From Eucommia ulmoides (lineage: Eukaryota; Streptophyta; Magnoliopsida; Garryales; Eucommiaceae), in the NCBI GenBank assembly GCA_016647705.1, contig CM028326.1, positions 26,970,901 to 27,034,900 of the forward strand: a DNA stretch of 64,000 bases. The letters run 5' to 3'. The translations under genes were made by a program, and so were the position numbers. Positions 25,201 to 36,718 of this stretch are shown here, in pieces; position 1 is the stretch's first letter, and each line of letters begins with the position of its first letter. Under the pieces are notes generated by a model. That model saw only the letters and a program-made list of their open reading frames with translations, made no database searches and had not been told where the DNA came from.

Positions 25201-28200
25201 TAAAAACAGACTCATCAAGGTTTGTTTTCTGTGTAGATTGCAATCAGTTTGCTGGGTATTTTCCAGTTTAAGCAATTTATTTCAGGGTTTTAATTTAATT
25301 TTTTTTGGCAGCCGTTTTGGAGACTTTGGCATGCTCCCGGAAGTGATGGCCGTGGAGTAATAGGTATTACCACAACCCTGAAAATTAATGTTTTTTGGAA
25401 GTGATTTAGTTAACATGCAAATAAAATGACATTTATATCTATTGCAGGTGTTTTGGAAGCCAATTTTGTTGAACCGGCTCATGATAAGCAAGGGTTTGAG
25501 CGTACCATAGTTCTATCAAGACTTGAAACACGGCTTGTACAAATGCAAAAGACATATTGGTGAGTTCTTGTTTTCTCATTTTTTGGGTTTTTACAAGCTC
25601 CAGTCTTTTTGACCATTGATTGATCTGCTTCATTCAGGTCCACTAATTGTCATAAGATCGGCTATGCTCCACGCAATAAGAAAGCAATTGTTGAGGCAGG
25701 TATAAAATCATAACTACGGACTTCTTAATACCCGTTAAGCATCCTATTTAGAGATCTTAAATTGCGATTTGGAATTCCCCAAAACCCTTTGATTATAGAA
25801 TTCTAAATTTTGTCTATCCGTTGCTTTGTGTGTGGTAAATCTCTAGTTTCAGGCTCGGGCAAAGTCAACTCAATTTCCTATCAGAAACATCATTCCAAAT
25901 CGGGTGAGAAGCATCATAGCAATGGGCATCCGTACAGTAAGGGAGAAAAGGGAGGGACGAAGTCCGGAGCAATTCCTAGTTCTCCAGAACCATCGTCACA
26001 TTCGGAAGAGTTGGCCAGTGGCGACGAGGTAGAAGCCAGCAGCCAAAAGAGACGAGCAAATGGAAATTCTGGGAAAATATTTTCTGCCATGAACTCATTT
26101 CGGAACCGTGCCTCTGATACAGCTGCTCGGCACTCTTCATACTCGGGAAATGTGGAAGCTGGGCAAGATTTTCCATCGGGAGGAAGGCCTGTTCGTGTCT
26201 CCACACGGTCACAATCTAAGGTATCTATGATAGTATTTTTATTTGTTAGTAGGGAAAGGCAAAGAGAGATTATTTTAGGCACCGTTTGGTAACATTTTTT
26301 TAAGCATTTTTTTTTTCTTCTGAGCCCAAAAAAAAGGATTAAAAATAGCATTGATTTTGCACTTAAAAAAGTACTTTTTTTTTTTTTTAAAAAAAAAAAA
26401 GTAAAAGATTTGAAGTATCATTTTTTTTTTCAAAAAAAAAAAGAGTGTAAAATAGTTGCTTTTTGTTTTTTCATTATGAGAGCTTGTTGGGCTAGGGCCT
26501 CTCCACCGACATTTTTTTAATTGTCTATGATTTTTCTTTTGGCTTAAAAGATCTCATTGGGATAATAGTAAGATATAATCTCTACACTAGTTTTGATATT
26601 TTGATTTTGCCTTTAACTAAAAGTAATTTTTTTGTTAAATAACTTAAATTAATGTTTTGCTCTAAGATGGTGCCTTAGTCTTTATGTTGAAAACTGACCT
26701 TTCCCATGCACTGTTATGTGGTTGACTTCCCCCCCCCCCCCCCCGGGGGTTTTTCCCTTAATGAAAGGTTAAAAACATGTTTCTCCCTTGCATATGACCC
26801 ACGGGATTGTCATAGTAAACTAGAATTAAAAGATCTAATATGAAGGGCATTCAAGTATTTAGTTTAGTATTTTCCATGGTTACGACCTTCATAATTGCCA
26901 TAGCTTATGGCTTCAACCCTTGGGGGGTAATGTTAGTGTTGGGGCTAATATGTGGCAAGTGTTTGCTGAGGAGACCTCAGAAGCTTCCCTTTTGCCACCT
27001 TGGGTGTCTCTTCCCTTTGTAGGATTGATATAGTTTCTTTTTGTTTGTTTGACAGGGAGATGATGGTGGTGGTGAAAATGAATGTTCCCCTTCAAATCAG
27101 ACTGATATTATCAATCAGTTGAGGGAAGAAAATCTAGAGTTAAAAGAAAGGTTGGCTATTTTCTCAAAATACATGTTTTGAGTAGGACTGTAAACGAGCC
27201 GAGTATTAAGCGTTTAAGTTTGGTTCGTTTATTTTTCTTACTATTTGAGTTTGAGCGAGTATTAAGTGTTTAAGCTTGGTTTGTTTATTTTTTTTACTAT
27301 TCGAGTTCGAGCCGAGCTTGAAACCTTATGTTCAAGTTTGGTTCGTTTAATAATCAAACTGTTCGCGAGCTTAATCGTGTTTTTTTTTAAAGTTATTTCT
27401 TACTTAAATTTTTATTCTTAACAACTATATAAATAATATATTTTTTTAATAAAATTAATTATTTATAATCGCTTCTTGACAATATAAATACAAAATTCAA
27501 ATATTTAATTTACTAGCTAATCAAAATATAAGAATTATAAAGAATCAAAGTAAATTTACAAATAATCAGTGTATTATAGCTATTAAATACGTTAAAAGGG
27601 AATTTATAAAATTAAAATTTAATTGAATTAAGCTATAGAATGATTTGATATGTAAGATTGTACTATTAACAAAAATCAAGAGTCTATTTTACTTTTTTTT
27701 TATACTAAAAATATAATAAGATATTTTAATTTTATATTTATTCGAGTTGTTCACGAACATTAACGAGCTTTTATTTAATAAACAAGTTTAATTTAAAGTT
27801 TGAGCTTAGTTTATTTATTAAATGAACGAGCTATCATCGAGCTGAGCTCGAGTAATTTACAAACGGCTTGTTTCGTTTACAGCTGTGAGAGTAACAAGTA
27901 GTAGTTTATGACCTAAATACATGATTTTTCAGTGTTTTTGTGCCTTTGTTTCTGTAGATTGAAAAAGAGGGAGGAAGAGATTCTGGGTGATTTGCTGCGT
28001 GATTTGCAGGAAGAAAGAGAGAGAAGCAAATCGCTTGAAGCTCAGGTAAGTTTTTTGTAGTATATACACCATTCTATCTTCTTTAGGAATGAGCGAATAA
28101 TAAACTTGAGTATTTCCCTGCTGCAGATTCAGGAGAAGAATAAACAAATAGAGGATCTGAACAAGGAGCAAGAGAGTTTAATAGATATATTTTCAGAGGA

Positions 28201-28681
28201 AAGGGAGCGCCGGGACACCGAGGAGGAAACTTTGAGAAAGAAGCTCAAGGTTATTTAATTTTCTTCTCTGCCCTTTTTTGCTTATTTTGTTCTCGTTCAC
28301 CTTTTTCGCTTATTTTGTTCTCGTTCACATTGATGGTGATTGAATTGTTAGAGTCAAGTATTTTGGGAACAGAAACAAAAGTTTGGGAATAATTCTGTTA
28401 TGCTCCAAGAAATTTGTTCTAAAAATCTCAGAGCAAACAGAAATGGATTTTCCTGTTCCCTTCTGTCCCTAGTTTCAGTTTTCCAAAAAATTCGGAAGTG
28501 TTCTGATCCAAATAATTGTTCTAAAAATCAGGAAACACAACGGACTTATTGGATAATATAACCAAATGCATTTTTTTTTTCTCTGATTCAATTTATTTTT
28601 CATGTTGAGCAGGAAGCATCAAATACCATCCAGCAATTACTTGACAGGGTGAGGCAAATGGAGAAGAAGACTCCCAGATGA
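16622..28681 (+). CDS. MORC: MORC-family GHKL ATPase (plant MORC4/7-like)
   Basis: Exons: 16622-17099, 20209-20283, 20432-20466, 20581-20659, 21350-21442, 21544-21628, 22163-22238, 22720-22848, 23988-24086, 24185-24286, 24871-25032, 25124-25219, 25312-25363, 25448-25559, 25638-25699, 25853-26220, 27056-27150, 27958-28045, 28127-28249, 28613-28681. They sum to 2478 bases (825 aa) with consistent phases. Residues 1-160 are low-complexity with an acidic serine run (SSSDSDSDD) and a basic patch (KKKK). The GHKL ATPase has the N-box ELLDNSMDE (about 190), DNGGGM (about 223) and GQYGNGFK (about 251). An S5-like domain spans about 380-570, then a Ser/Lys-rich linker and a coiled coil (about 705-820). 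There is no CW zinc finger, as usual in plants. Known role of the family: nuclear ATPases that compact chromatin and silence transposons alongside RNA-directed DNA methylation, with roles in immunity. Subclass 4/7 is inferred from the N-terminus. Confidence 0.93.
17480..18545 (+). mobile_element. 5'-truncated RTE LINE in MORC intron 1 (copy 1)
   Basis: Degenerate plus-strand frames follow the order of the RTE reverse transcriptase C-terminal half: a YDRVPR-like region (about 17545), [16 protein letters not shown] (about 17610), LLADD in place of FADD (about 17800), then [20 protein letters not shown] (about 18265-18320) and [10 protein letters not shown]. It ends in the 3' tail GACAAAGACTTTGTTGTTG (about 18520-18540), shared with the other RTE copies in this window. 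Many stops and frameshifts. Confidence 0.75.
18985..19450 (+). mobile_element. 5'-truncated RTE LINE in MORC intron 1 (copy 2)
   Basis: Covers only the post-RT region and 3' tail. Frames give [14 protein letters not shown] sequence (about 19103-19130), [15 protein letters not shown] sequence (about 19180) and a WRVLKRE-like region. It ends with CTTGCTTAATGAAACAAAAAC and a (TTG)n tail ending TTGTTGTTGTTGATG (about 19434-19450). Confidence 0.75.
19560..19830 (+). mobile_element. 5'-truncated RTE LINE in MORC intron 1 (copy 3)
   Basis: Short 3' fragment: GGTTTTGGGCATGAACTTAA (WFGH-like, about 19648), the linker region, then CTTAAGTGAGACAAAAGCTTTG and a tail TTGTTGTTGATG (about 19813-19823). Same orientation as copies 1 and 2. 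Confidence 0.65.
21746..21908 (+). mobile_element. Au-type SINE in MORC intron 6
   Basis: tRNA-derived SINE about 163 bp long. The head reads GTAAGCCTTGGGGTACTACG, with a box A region (GGTACGGTTGCTCC) and a box B region (GGTTTCAAATCTTGG). The body has AAGGCTGCGTACATCTGAC and the tail ends GGGTTGCCA plus T(9). Flanks ATCTATTAAACTTATAAA (21728-21745) and ATCTGTTAAACTATGAAA (21909-21926) are a diverged TSD. This matches the Au SINE layout known from many angiosperms. It is not a tRNA gene. Confidence 0.88.
22253..22284. repeat. (CT)n microsatellite
   Basis: About 16 uninterrupted CT units in MORC intron 7, directly upstream of an Au SINE. Confidence 0.9.
22311..22457 (+). mobile_element. Au-type SINE in MORC intron 7
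   Basis: About 147 bp. The head is AGAGGGTGGGCCTTGG, box A is GGTAAGATTGCTCC, box B is GGTTCAAATCTTGG and the tail ends CTAGGTTGTCC plus T(7). Flanks ATCAAATATAATTAAT (22295-22310) and ATCAAACATAATTAAT (22458-22473) are a 16 bp TSD with one mismatch. The middle is shortened compared with the copy at 21746, lacking the TGCGTACA block. Confidence 0.9.
24412..24812. mobile_element. Tourist-like MITE in MORC intron 10
   Basis: 401 bp with imperfect terminal inverted repeats: GGGTACGTTTGGTTGG at the left and CCAACCAAACACACCA at the right. TTA duplicates occur on both sides (24409-24411 and 24813-24815). The subterminal AAAAGAAAAATGAGAGG is also inverted at the right end. The TTA target fits PIF/Harbinger-derived MITEs. 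Confidence 0.7.
26729..26749. repeat. C-run followed by G-run in MORC intron 16
   Basis: Sixteen C then five G then T(5). Unusual in such AT-rich DNA and a likely site of sequencing or assembly length error. Confidence 0.8.
27184..27888. mobile_element. hAT-like non-autonomous element in MORC intron 17
   Basis: Left end AGGACTGTAAACGAGCCGAG, right end GGCTTGTTTCGTTTACAGC, which are inverted with a few mismatches. The ends are flanked inward by repeated GTTTAAGTTTGGTTCGTTTA and GAACGAGCT motifs typical of hAT MITEs in plants. No convincing 8 bp TSD was found. Confidence 0.55.
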
Positions 28682-29776
28682 CATGACATTCATGGGTTGT
28701 GTTTGAGTAGTTGTAAAAGTTGTGATTTTGCTAGAATGCTTCTCCTTGTGGCTGTCGTCTATGTAAATAGATTAGATTAGGTTAGGTTGGGTTGGTGGGA
28801 TGCCAAAATGTCCCTGTAGAAGACTGATTTTAAAGTGTTATTTTTTTATTGATGATGTTACTACTGTCTTCTTTTCCATGGCTTAAAATAGCATGCCAAA
28901 CGCCTAGCATTGGGTTTATCTTATGATACAGTCGGAATTTATCAGTAATCCCAGCTCCTAAACTTTTTTGATCAATTCTCCTAAAATTTAAGAAAAACAC
29001 TTGGGATGTCGGTGTAGAATTGGCCAAATATTTTTGGTGTGAGAATAGGTTAATCAGAAAATGAATGAGATCATAAATCATTTTAAATGTAGCATTTAGA
29101 TTAGTTAAATTCATAATTAACTCTTCATGATTTGGAGATAATAATATCTCCTCTCTTTTTGGGTAAAATAATTCAAATTGAATTTGGTTTGACAGTTCAA
29201 ATATTATACTACTATGAATTGCAGTTCTTTTTTTTACTCAAATTGATAATTACTTATTCATTATATCTTATATAATATGAGTTGTTCTCATTTAAATTCA
29301 TCTTGGCGTTGGTCCATTAGATCTTAATGTACGGTTTGTTTTACTTTTATCCTCATCATCTTATGTTAGATATTGCAGCATTGGGTTTGACTTGTAAATA
29401 GTATGTATTTAAATGTTATATGGCATTTCGAACTCTCAAAATTAAAATTTGAACAATATAGGCAACATTTAGGAAGAGTTTGGTAACATTTTTTGGTTAA
29501 ATATTTTTCAAAAGCAAAAATGCTAATTTAACGGAAAAAATACTTTTATTTAAAAATAAAAGTAAAAAATTAAAAACAATTTTGATAGTGCAGGGATTAT
29601 ATATTAGTGTGGGGATTATATATTAGTATTATTTTTATAAATTTTAATCCAAATAAAAAAATCATGGATATTTAAAAAAGGTGAGGAAGAGGTTCTCGTC
29701 CATCGATTTTTCATCGATCAAAAAAATAAAAAAATAGTTATTTTTTGCTCTATGAAAAAGTACTTAAATCATCCCC
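28682..29776. other. MORC 3' flank and intergenic DNA
   Basis: The MORC 3' UTR probably covers about 28682-28850. Beyond that is AT-rich sequence with a segment (about 29475-29560) resembling the TTTGGTAACATTTTTT repeat also present in MORC intron 16 (about 26285). No gene is recognised, and the truncated Gypsy element begins at 29777. Confidence 0.5.
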
Positions 29777-32460
29777 TCAACATATCTTCCTACGTCTGAA
29801 TCGTACGCTCTAACTGACCATCTGTCTGAGGATGGAAAGCGGTGCCAAATTTCAGCTTAGTACCTAAAGCAGTCTGGAGACTCGGCCAGAATCTCGAAGT
29901 AAATCTCGGATCTCTATCCGACACTATAGAAACCGGTGCACTATGCAATCTAACAATCTCATCAATATACAGTTGGGCATACTTTTCAAGAGAAAATATC
30001 GTCTTTACGGTTAGAAAATGAGCGGACTTGGTAAACCTATCAACGATCACCTAGATGGAATTATACCCCTTTTGAGTACGGGGTAATCCCGAAACAAAAT
30101 TCATCGTGATATGCTCCCACTTCCACTCTGGAATCGGTAGGGGTTGCAACAACTTACCTGGACGTTGATGCTCAATCTTTACTTGTTGACACACAAGGCA
30201 CATGGTAACAAATTCTGCGATCTCCCGTTTCATTCCAATCTACCAATAATGCTCACGCAAATCTCGATACATTTTAGTGCTCCCCGGATGCATTGCGTAC
30301 GCAGAGCTATGCATCTTTTCCAAGATATTTTTTTTCAAATTGACATCATTAGGCACACACAGCCTATTTCCACACATCAAAGCTTCGTCCTTATCCCTGA
30401 TATGATAATCAGTTCTGTGACCATTTTTTACTTCATCCCAGATCCTCTCTAATTGAATGTCTGACTTTTGAGCTTCAATAATGCGGTCAATCAATGTCGG
30501 TCTCAAAGTCAAGGTTGCAAGCAATGCTACCGTCTGACCAACCGCTAACTGAACTTGCAACGATCTCAATTCTGCATACAGATTAGCATGGGAGACTCGA
30601 AGATGTGTGACCGAGCCTGCCGATTTTTGACTTAAAGCATCCGCTACAACATTAGCCTTTCCTGGATTGGTAATGGATGGTGCAATCGTAGTCCTTGATC
30701 AACCCCATCCAACGCCTCTGCCTCATATTTAATTCCTTCTGAGTAAACAAGTACTTCAAACTTTGATGGTCGGTATATATTTCACATGTCTCGCCATACA
30801 GGTAGTGCCTCCAAATCTTCAGGGCGAACATAATTGCAGCCAACTCCAAATCGTGCGTCGAGTAATTATGCTCATGGTTCTTCAATTGCCGAGATGAATA
30901 TGCGATCACGTGACCATGCTGCATCAGAACACATCCCAGCCCTTGGTGTGATGCGTCACTATAAATCATGAAACCACCTTCTTCGGACAGAAGGGACAAT
31001 ATTGGTGCCGATATCAATCTACTCTTCAACTCCTGGAAACTCTGCTCACATTTATCGGTCCACTCAAATTTGGATTCCTTGCGGGTTAATCGAGTCAACG
31101 GGGTAGCTATAACAGAAAATCCTTGCACAAATCGTCGATAGTAACCTGCCAATCCTAAAAAGCTTCGGACTTCAGTCATATTTTTCGGTCTTTCCCACTG
31201 AACAACAGCTTCAAATTTTTTCGGGTCTACCTGAATACTATCTCTTGAAATAACATGACCTAAGAATACCACATGATCTAACCAGAATTCACATTTACTA
31301 AATTTCGCATATAACCGCTTCTCCCGCAACGTCTGTAATACAATTTGGAGATGCTTCGTATGCTCTTCTCTACTTTGGGAATAAACCAAAATGTCATCAA
31401 TGAACACTATAATAAATTGGTCCAAATAAGGTTGAAAGATACGGTTCATCAAATCCATGAAAGTCGCAGGGGCATTTGTCAATCCAAAGGGCATAACCAG
31501 AAATTCATAGTGTCCATATCTCGTAGGAAATGCTGTTTTTGCCATGTCACTCTCCCTGACTTTCAGTTGGTGATTCCCCGATTGAAGATCTATCTTGAAA
31601 AATACTTTAGCTTTCTGAAGTTGGTCAAACAAGTCATCAATCCTAGGCAACGGATATTTATTGCGAACCGTCACCCTATTCGGCTACCGATAATCAATAT
31701 ACATTCTCAACGTGTCATCCTTCTTCTTTACGAACAGCACTGGGGCACCCCATGGGGAGACACTGGGCTTGATGAACCCACGGTCTAATAAATCTTGTAA
31801 CTGCACTTTCAACTCTTTCAACTCAGTAGATGCCATACGATAAGGTGGAATCGATATAGGGGTAGTGTCTGGAAGTAACTCGATTGTGAATTCCATTTCC
31901 CTATCGACGGGCAACCCTGGCAATTCTTCTGGAAATATGTCAGAAAAATCTCGGACTACTGGAATATCTACCACCAGAGTTTTTCTCTGACTGGTGTTAA
32001 TTACGTGCGCAAGGTATCCCTAACAGCCTTTCTTTAATAATTTTCTGGATTCTAAGACTGAAATTAAACTGATAGGAGTGACAATTCTATCTCCAGCAAA
32101 TACGAACTCTGACTCGCCTGAGATTCGAAATATCACTTATTTCTTGAAACAGTCCACCGTGGCATGATATCCGGATAGCAAATCCAAACCCAGTATTATA
32201 TTGAAATCGTGAATACTCAGGGGTAATAGATTTGCCAATAACTCTCTATCACCAAACCGAAGTGGACTGTCTTTATACACGCTATCGATCCATACCGACT
32301 CACCCACTGGAGTAGAAATAACAATACGGTAGGATAAAGAAATGGGAAATCTGCCTACTTGCATCATGAAGGTTGCCGAAACAAAAGAATGCGTAGAACT
32401 GGGATCAATAAGTACACGAGCATCTTTAACATATAAAGATATGATACATGTGACCACGTC
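29777..32460 (-). pseudogene. Tekay pol: protease, RT, RNase H and partial integrase, broken
   Basis: The retropepsin-like domain is at 32457-32140, where the usual DSGATHSF motif reads DPSSTHSF, so the catalytic region is altered. RT runs about 31900-31100, with the active site as [10 protein letters not shown] (about 31400). RNase H runs about 30980-30700 ([11 protein letters not shown]). Integrase has the zinc-binding part (about 30290-30150) and a catalytic core with VDRFTKSAHF and VSDRDPRFTS. Stops at 32137, 32021 and 31684 and a frameshift near 30652 inactivate it. The frame ends near 29777 shortly after the conserved TDGQLERTIQT. Confidence 0.88.
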
Positions 32461-32544
32461 GGGAGTAGCCTGAGCATCATGTCGAGTAGTAGCAAAAACT
32501 CGTCCTCGTGTTGGAGGTCTACCCGACGATCCTCTACCAAGCCC

Positions 32545-33744
32545 CTAGGCGATACTAGGACCCCTACTACCTATACTGCTCGCTGGAGGTACGAATGTAG
32601 AAGCAAGTTTCGGACAATTTGTAGATTTATAACCTAGCACATGATAGTGGAAACATATCGGGACTCCCACAGGACAGTCTCTGGCAAAGTGACCCGTAGC
32701 TCTACAGTGATAACATTTATCTCCCCCAGCCCGACTCGACGGCTGATTCCTTTTTTGCCTCTGCGGACCAACACTAGCTTCCAATGGACTTTGTTGTTAT
32801 CTAGGGTATGATTGCCGGGAACCATGGATCCTGGCGGATTGGCCAAACGATGAGGCCCGAGCAATTGGCGGTCGAAATATCATCCCCCGTGAAGTGCCAC
32901 CCGAAAATCTGCTAGGCGACTTAAATCTGCTCTTTTTTTACAGCTCTCGACTCTCGGCGACTTCCTGCACATCCCTCTCCACTAGTTTTTCCGTATTCAC
33001 CAACTCTATATAATTCTTAATTTGCTTGCTTGTCAGCCTGGAACGGATCTCTAACTGAAGTCCCTTCTGGAAACGTCTGTATTTTTCCTCCTCCATTTTT
33101 ACCAGATCAGGGGCAAAATGGGATAAAGCATTGAATTTGACTTCGTACTGCTAGACTATCATCTTTCCCTACTTTAGAACTATAAATTCCTCCTCCATCT
33201 AGAATCGATAAGACTCGGGAAAGTACTTCTCATTAAACGCGGCGATGAAACGGTCCCATGTAATCTCCTTACCAGAACCGGTAATCAGCCTTTTCATTTC
33301 TTCCCACCAATGCTCGGCTTCCTCCCTCAACTGAAAAGTGGCAAGGGGAACTCGACTATCGTCGACAATCCCTATCGCCTCGAATACGTGCCCCACGCTT
33401 CTGATCCAATTCTCCGCATCAGCTGGACCCGCCGTCCCGATGAAAGCTAGAGGGTCTAACTCCTTGAACCTCTTCAATCGTACCGCCTGAGATGTGGCGG
33501 TATCACTTTGGGCCCTTTGACTTTCCATAATCCTCGCTTGCTGCTCCGTCAGCTGGGCAGCAGCTTGCAAAATTCTTTCGACCACGTCTAAGCTCCCTTG
33601 CAACCTATCACCCTGCGTGTGGGATTCCACAATATGCAAACTTTTCTGCTCCCTATCTCTCTGTTCCTGAGGCTCCACTTGCCTCGGGGATTCCGCTTGC
33701 CTCTAGGGTCCCATACTCCCAGCGGTTTCACCTTTTCTCTCCAT
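32545..33744 (-). pseudogene. Tekay gag with CCHC zinc knuckle, broken by stops
   Basis: Starts at the ATG at 33744. A coiled segment leads into the retrotransposon gag domain (AENWIRSVGHVFEAIG ... WWEEMK ... FNEKYFPESYRF, about 33440-33202). A CCHC knuckle CYHCRATGHFARDCP lies at about 32722-32678. In-frame stops are at 33703, 33199, 33169, 33151, 32938, 32797 and 32545 (lowest coordinate of each). The flanking frame continues collinearly through all of them, so they are point mutations in an otherwise readable gag. Confidence 0.85.
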
Positions 33745-33978
33745 ACCTGTTATCAACCATAAAATTCAATTCAACGACTAACTAGGTCAACCAAAAAAAT
33801 GACAGTAATTAATATACGTTAATTAACTATTACGCGAGTATTAAAAGCACCCACTGACACCTTATCTTAGAGTCCCTTACTGACTAGACGACTGATACGT
33901 TTCCCATCTCATGATCCTCTATGGGCACGACAATTGACAAGTCTACAGAACCTATAACCTAAGCTCTGATACCAAAAT

Positions 33979-36275
33979 TGTCACACCCCACCCCGGACAC
34001 CCGTTACCTGTGGGGCCGGCGTGATGTCGACACGACATCACCTGAGCGACAAACCAACTAGAAAGCGACAGTATGCATTCATAATTATACAATTATCCAA
34101 AATCAGGTCATAAACATTTTTCCTAATTTTTAATTATACACCCGTCCCTGATTTTTTAATAACAACGAAAGAAAAAAAACAATGAACCTCTACTAGGTTC
34201 GCCTCAGGCAGCATTTCCCGAACTTTTACCCCTTGCTACACCATCGACGGACTCTACCCAGTGCCAGTAGGGGGACCGACTCCTAGTCATTTCACCTGCG
34301 AGTGTACTGCCTTCTTAATAAAAGCATTCTTATTTAATAATAATATCTTCTAGATAAAACAACATTTACATATGGATCCAGTATAAGCATAATATATGCA
34401 GTAAAAATGGAGTCATATATATAAGTTCCACTTTTAAAACCATCCAGTATAAATATCATACCAATCTCCGTGATAAATAATAAATCACCCAATAGAAACA
34501 AAACATCACATCCCAAACCACCACTTCACCACAACACACACTGGCTAGCCATAGTGATCATTTTAACCTCATGATCGGGAGTTGCAACGATACTGTACCA
34601 TCCATAGGATATGCATTCCTATGAACATCCATCACTTCGCCGAAGCAGATAATCATTGCACAGTATAAACATCTAGCATCACTTCGCCGAAGCGGATCAC
34701 ATCACTCAATAATATCGTATAATCAACATCGTCAAATCACCGCATAATTTTCAAAAGCATCTAATTTAAAAACAACCATTTTTCATCATAAATGTATATA
34801 CAAATAATTTGGCAAGAAGACAGTACACTCATCTCATTTCTGGTGCTATAAAACCTCACCGTCCAAAGTTTACCAAGGTGTTGGCGTCTGCGAACCTAGA
34901 AATGATAGGGCCTAAGTTAATATTTTATATAAAATCAGCTAGTCATGTAATTCAGGCCCTAAGTTCCACATGTTTTCATTCCCCATATTTTATTTATGAG
35001 ATTTATTATTAATCTAATAATTTCCTTTTGTTAATTATTACATAAAAATCTTGTAATATGAACGATCCCAAATTTATTATTCCGGTTACAAAGATTTTTA
35101 GGCTAAGATTGAATTTAACAAAACTAGAATAAATTTGACGGAAAACGATATCCATTCCGAATCGTTCACAGGCCGCGAAAAAGATTTGAATTTGAATTTG
35201 AATTTTTTTCTTTTATTGGGGTTAGTTGTGCAATTTCCCCTTTCCTTTTTTTTTTCCTGGTTTTTGGTTCTTCTCCAGACCCGACGGCCGACCTCTCTCT
35301 CTCTCTCTACTATTGCCGACCGCCGGTGGCCTCCCCCTCTTTGCTGATTCTCCTGCCGACCCTGCACCACCCACAACGTCCACCAGACACAACCCCCGGC
35401 CACCTCACCAGCTCACCCGCACACCCACCAGATCATTGTTCACACACCCATGCACACTACAACACACATACACACCCCCATGCACACAACTACACATGCA
35501 TGCCTAAGGCCAACGACACGCCACGGAACCAACGACCTCTGCCGACAGTGACATACACACACAGCGGCACACCGCAGCCGCAACCAACTCACGCCACCTC
35601 CATCGCCGTTGATCGACCTCTCTCTCTCTCTCTCTCCGTCTCGGTTTTATTTTCCTTTGCTGGGTTCTCGTCAACGCAACACACATTCGCCTATACACAC
35701 ACACACACACACACTAACTGGACAATCAGAACACACACACATACAAACCCACACGCTGTTGGAAGAAGAAAACCGAGCACAACCCACACCACCGGAAATT
35801 TACCGACCCAACTCGCCACGCTCATGCATGCACACACCTATCAAATAATTAGAGGAATTACACATAAATACTCACCAGCCCGATGATCGTCGATGATTGA
35901 ACAACGATCAACAACTCCCGCTCATCGGCGATGCTAAAAACGTGCACTGCCACTCCATTGATGAACCATGCCACCAGCCGAACCACACTCCCTTTCTCTT
36001 GGAACTGTCTACGATGTCCACACGACCACGCGCACCCCTAACAGCCACGACCACGCTGCCGGAGGAACGCCGATTCAAGAAAAATCGACGACCCCTCCAC
36101 TCCGGTTCTCTCTCTCTCTCTAGAATTTCTCAAGTTTTTTCCCCGATTTCATCACTTCTTTGTATGGGTTTTTTTTTTATTGCATGATTTTAGTGGTTGA
36201 TCTGATCCTACGCTCGCCACGTCGCCCCTCGATCGCTCCTTTCTCTGGCCAGTGGATCGTCCGTCGATTGTATGC

Positions 36276-36338
<63 letters not shown>

Positions 36339-36617
36339 TAAATTACACTTTCCTCCCTCTAATTTCTTTAGGATCTTAATTTCAATAAATTTCAATTTTA
36401 AAAAGTTTCAAAATTTATAATTTTGCCCTTAACATTTTTACTTTTGATTTTTAATTGCCAATTCAAATCTCAAGTTTAAATTTTTGTGTTTCTAAATTCC
36501 CAATTTGATCCCCAACTTTTGGTTTGAATTTTAATCAATAAACTTTTTACCCTGAAATTCTCTAATATTCTATAATGCAACTATTTATGACGTACGTTCT
36601 ACAATTTAGGTTTTACA
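33979..36617 (-). repeat. 5' LTR of the Tekay element (2.64 kb)
   Basis: Bounded by TG (36617) and CA (33979) on minus. It holds a GC-rich, CT- and CA-repeat-laden segment (35280-35850) and a (TA)n microsatellite at about 36280-36334. These produce long spurious open frames in several frames. A second, inverted copy of the same LTR is at 42765-45179. Confidence 0.85.
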
Positions 36618-36718
36618 GGTTGGGTTCGGTTGGTGCAACATATTATGTCATTAGGTTATGCTCGAGAGAGTTATTGTGCTTAGGATCCATATATAGAGTA
36701 GGAATGTCAGTGGGGGGC

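Larger units (their letters stand above)
29777..36617 (-). mobile_element. Truncated Tekay-lineage Gypsy retrotransposon (5' LTR to integrase)
   Basis: On the minus strand: 5' LTR 36617-33979 (TGTAAAACC ... GGGTGTGACA), then a primer-binding site complementary to initiator tRNA-Met (TGGTATCAGAGC, 33974-33963), gag, protease, reverse transcriptase, RNase H and the start of integrase. The element stops abruptly at about 29777 within integrase. The integrase C-terminus, any chromodomain and the 3' LTR are missing. The domain order and RT/RNase H sequence match the Del/Tekay chromovirus lineage. Confidence 0.88.

Noticed and set aside
25810..26292. 160-residue ORF as a separate gene
   Set aside because: It is MORC exon 16 (25853-26220) read through into flanking introns.
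35326..35886. 186-residue plus-strand open frame (Pro/Thr/His-rich)
   Set aside because: Lies in the GC-rich, CA- and CT-repeat part of the Tekay LTR. Composition is driven by the repeats, and the matching region of the other LTR is open in different frames.
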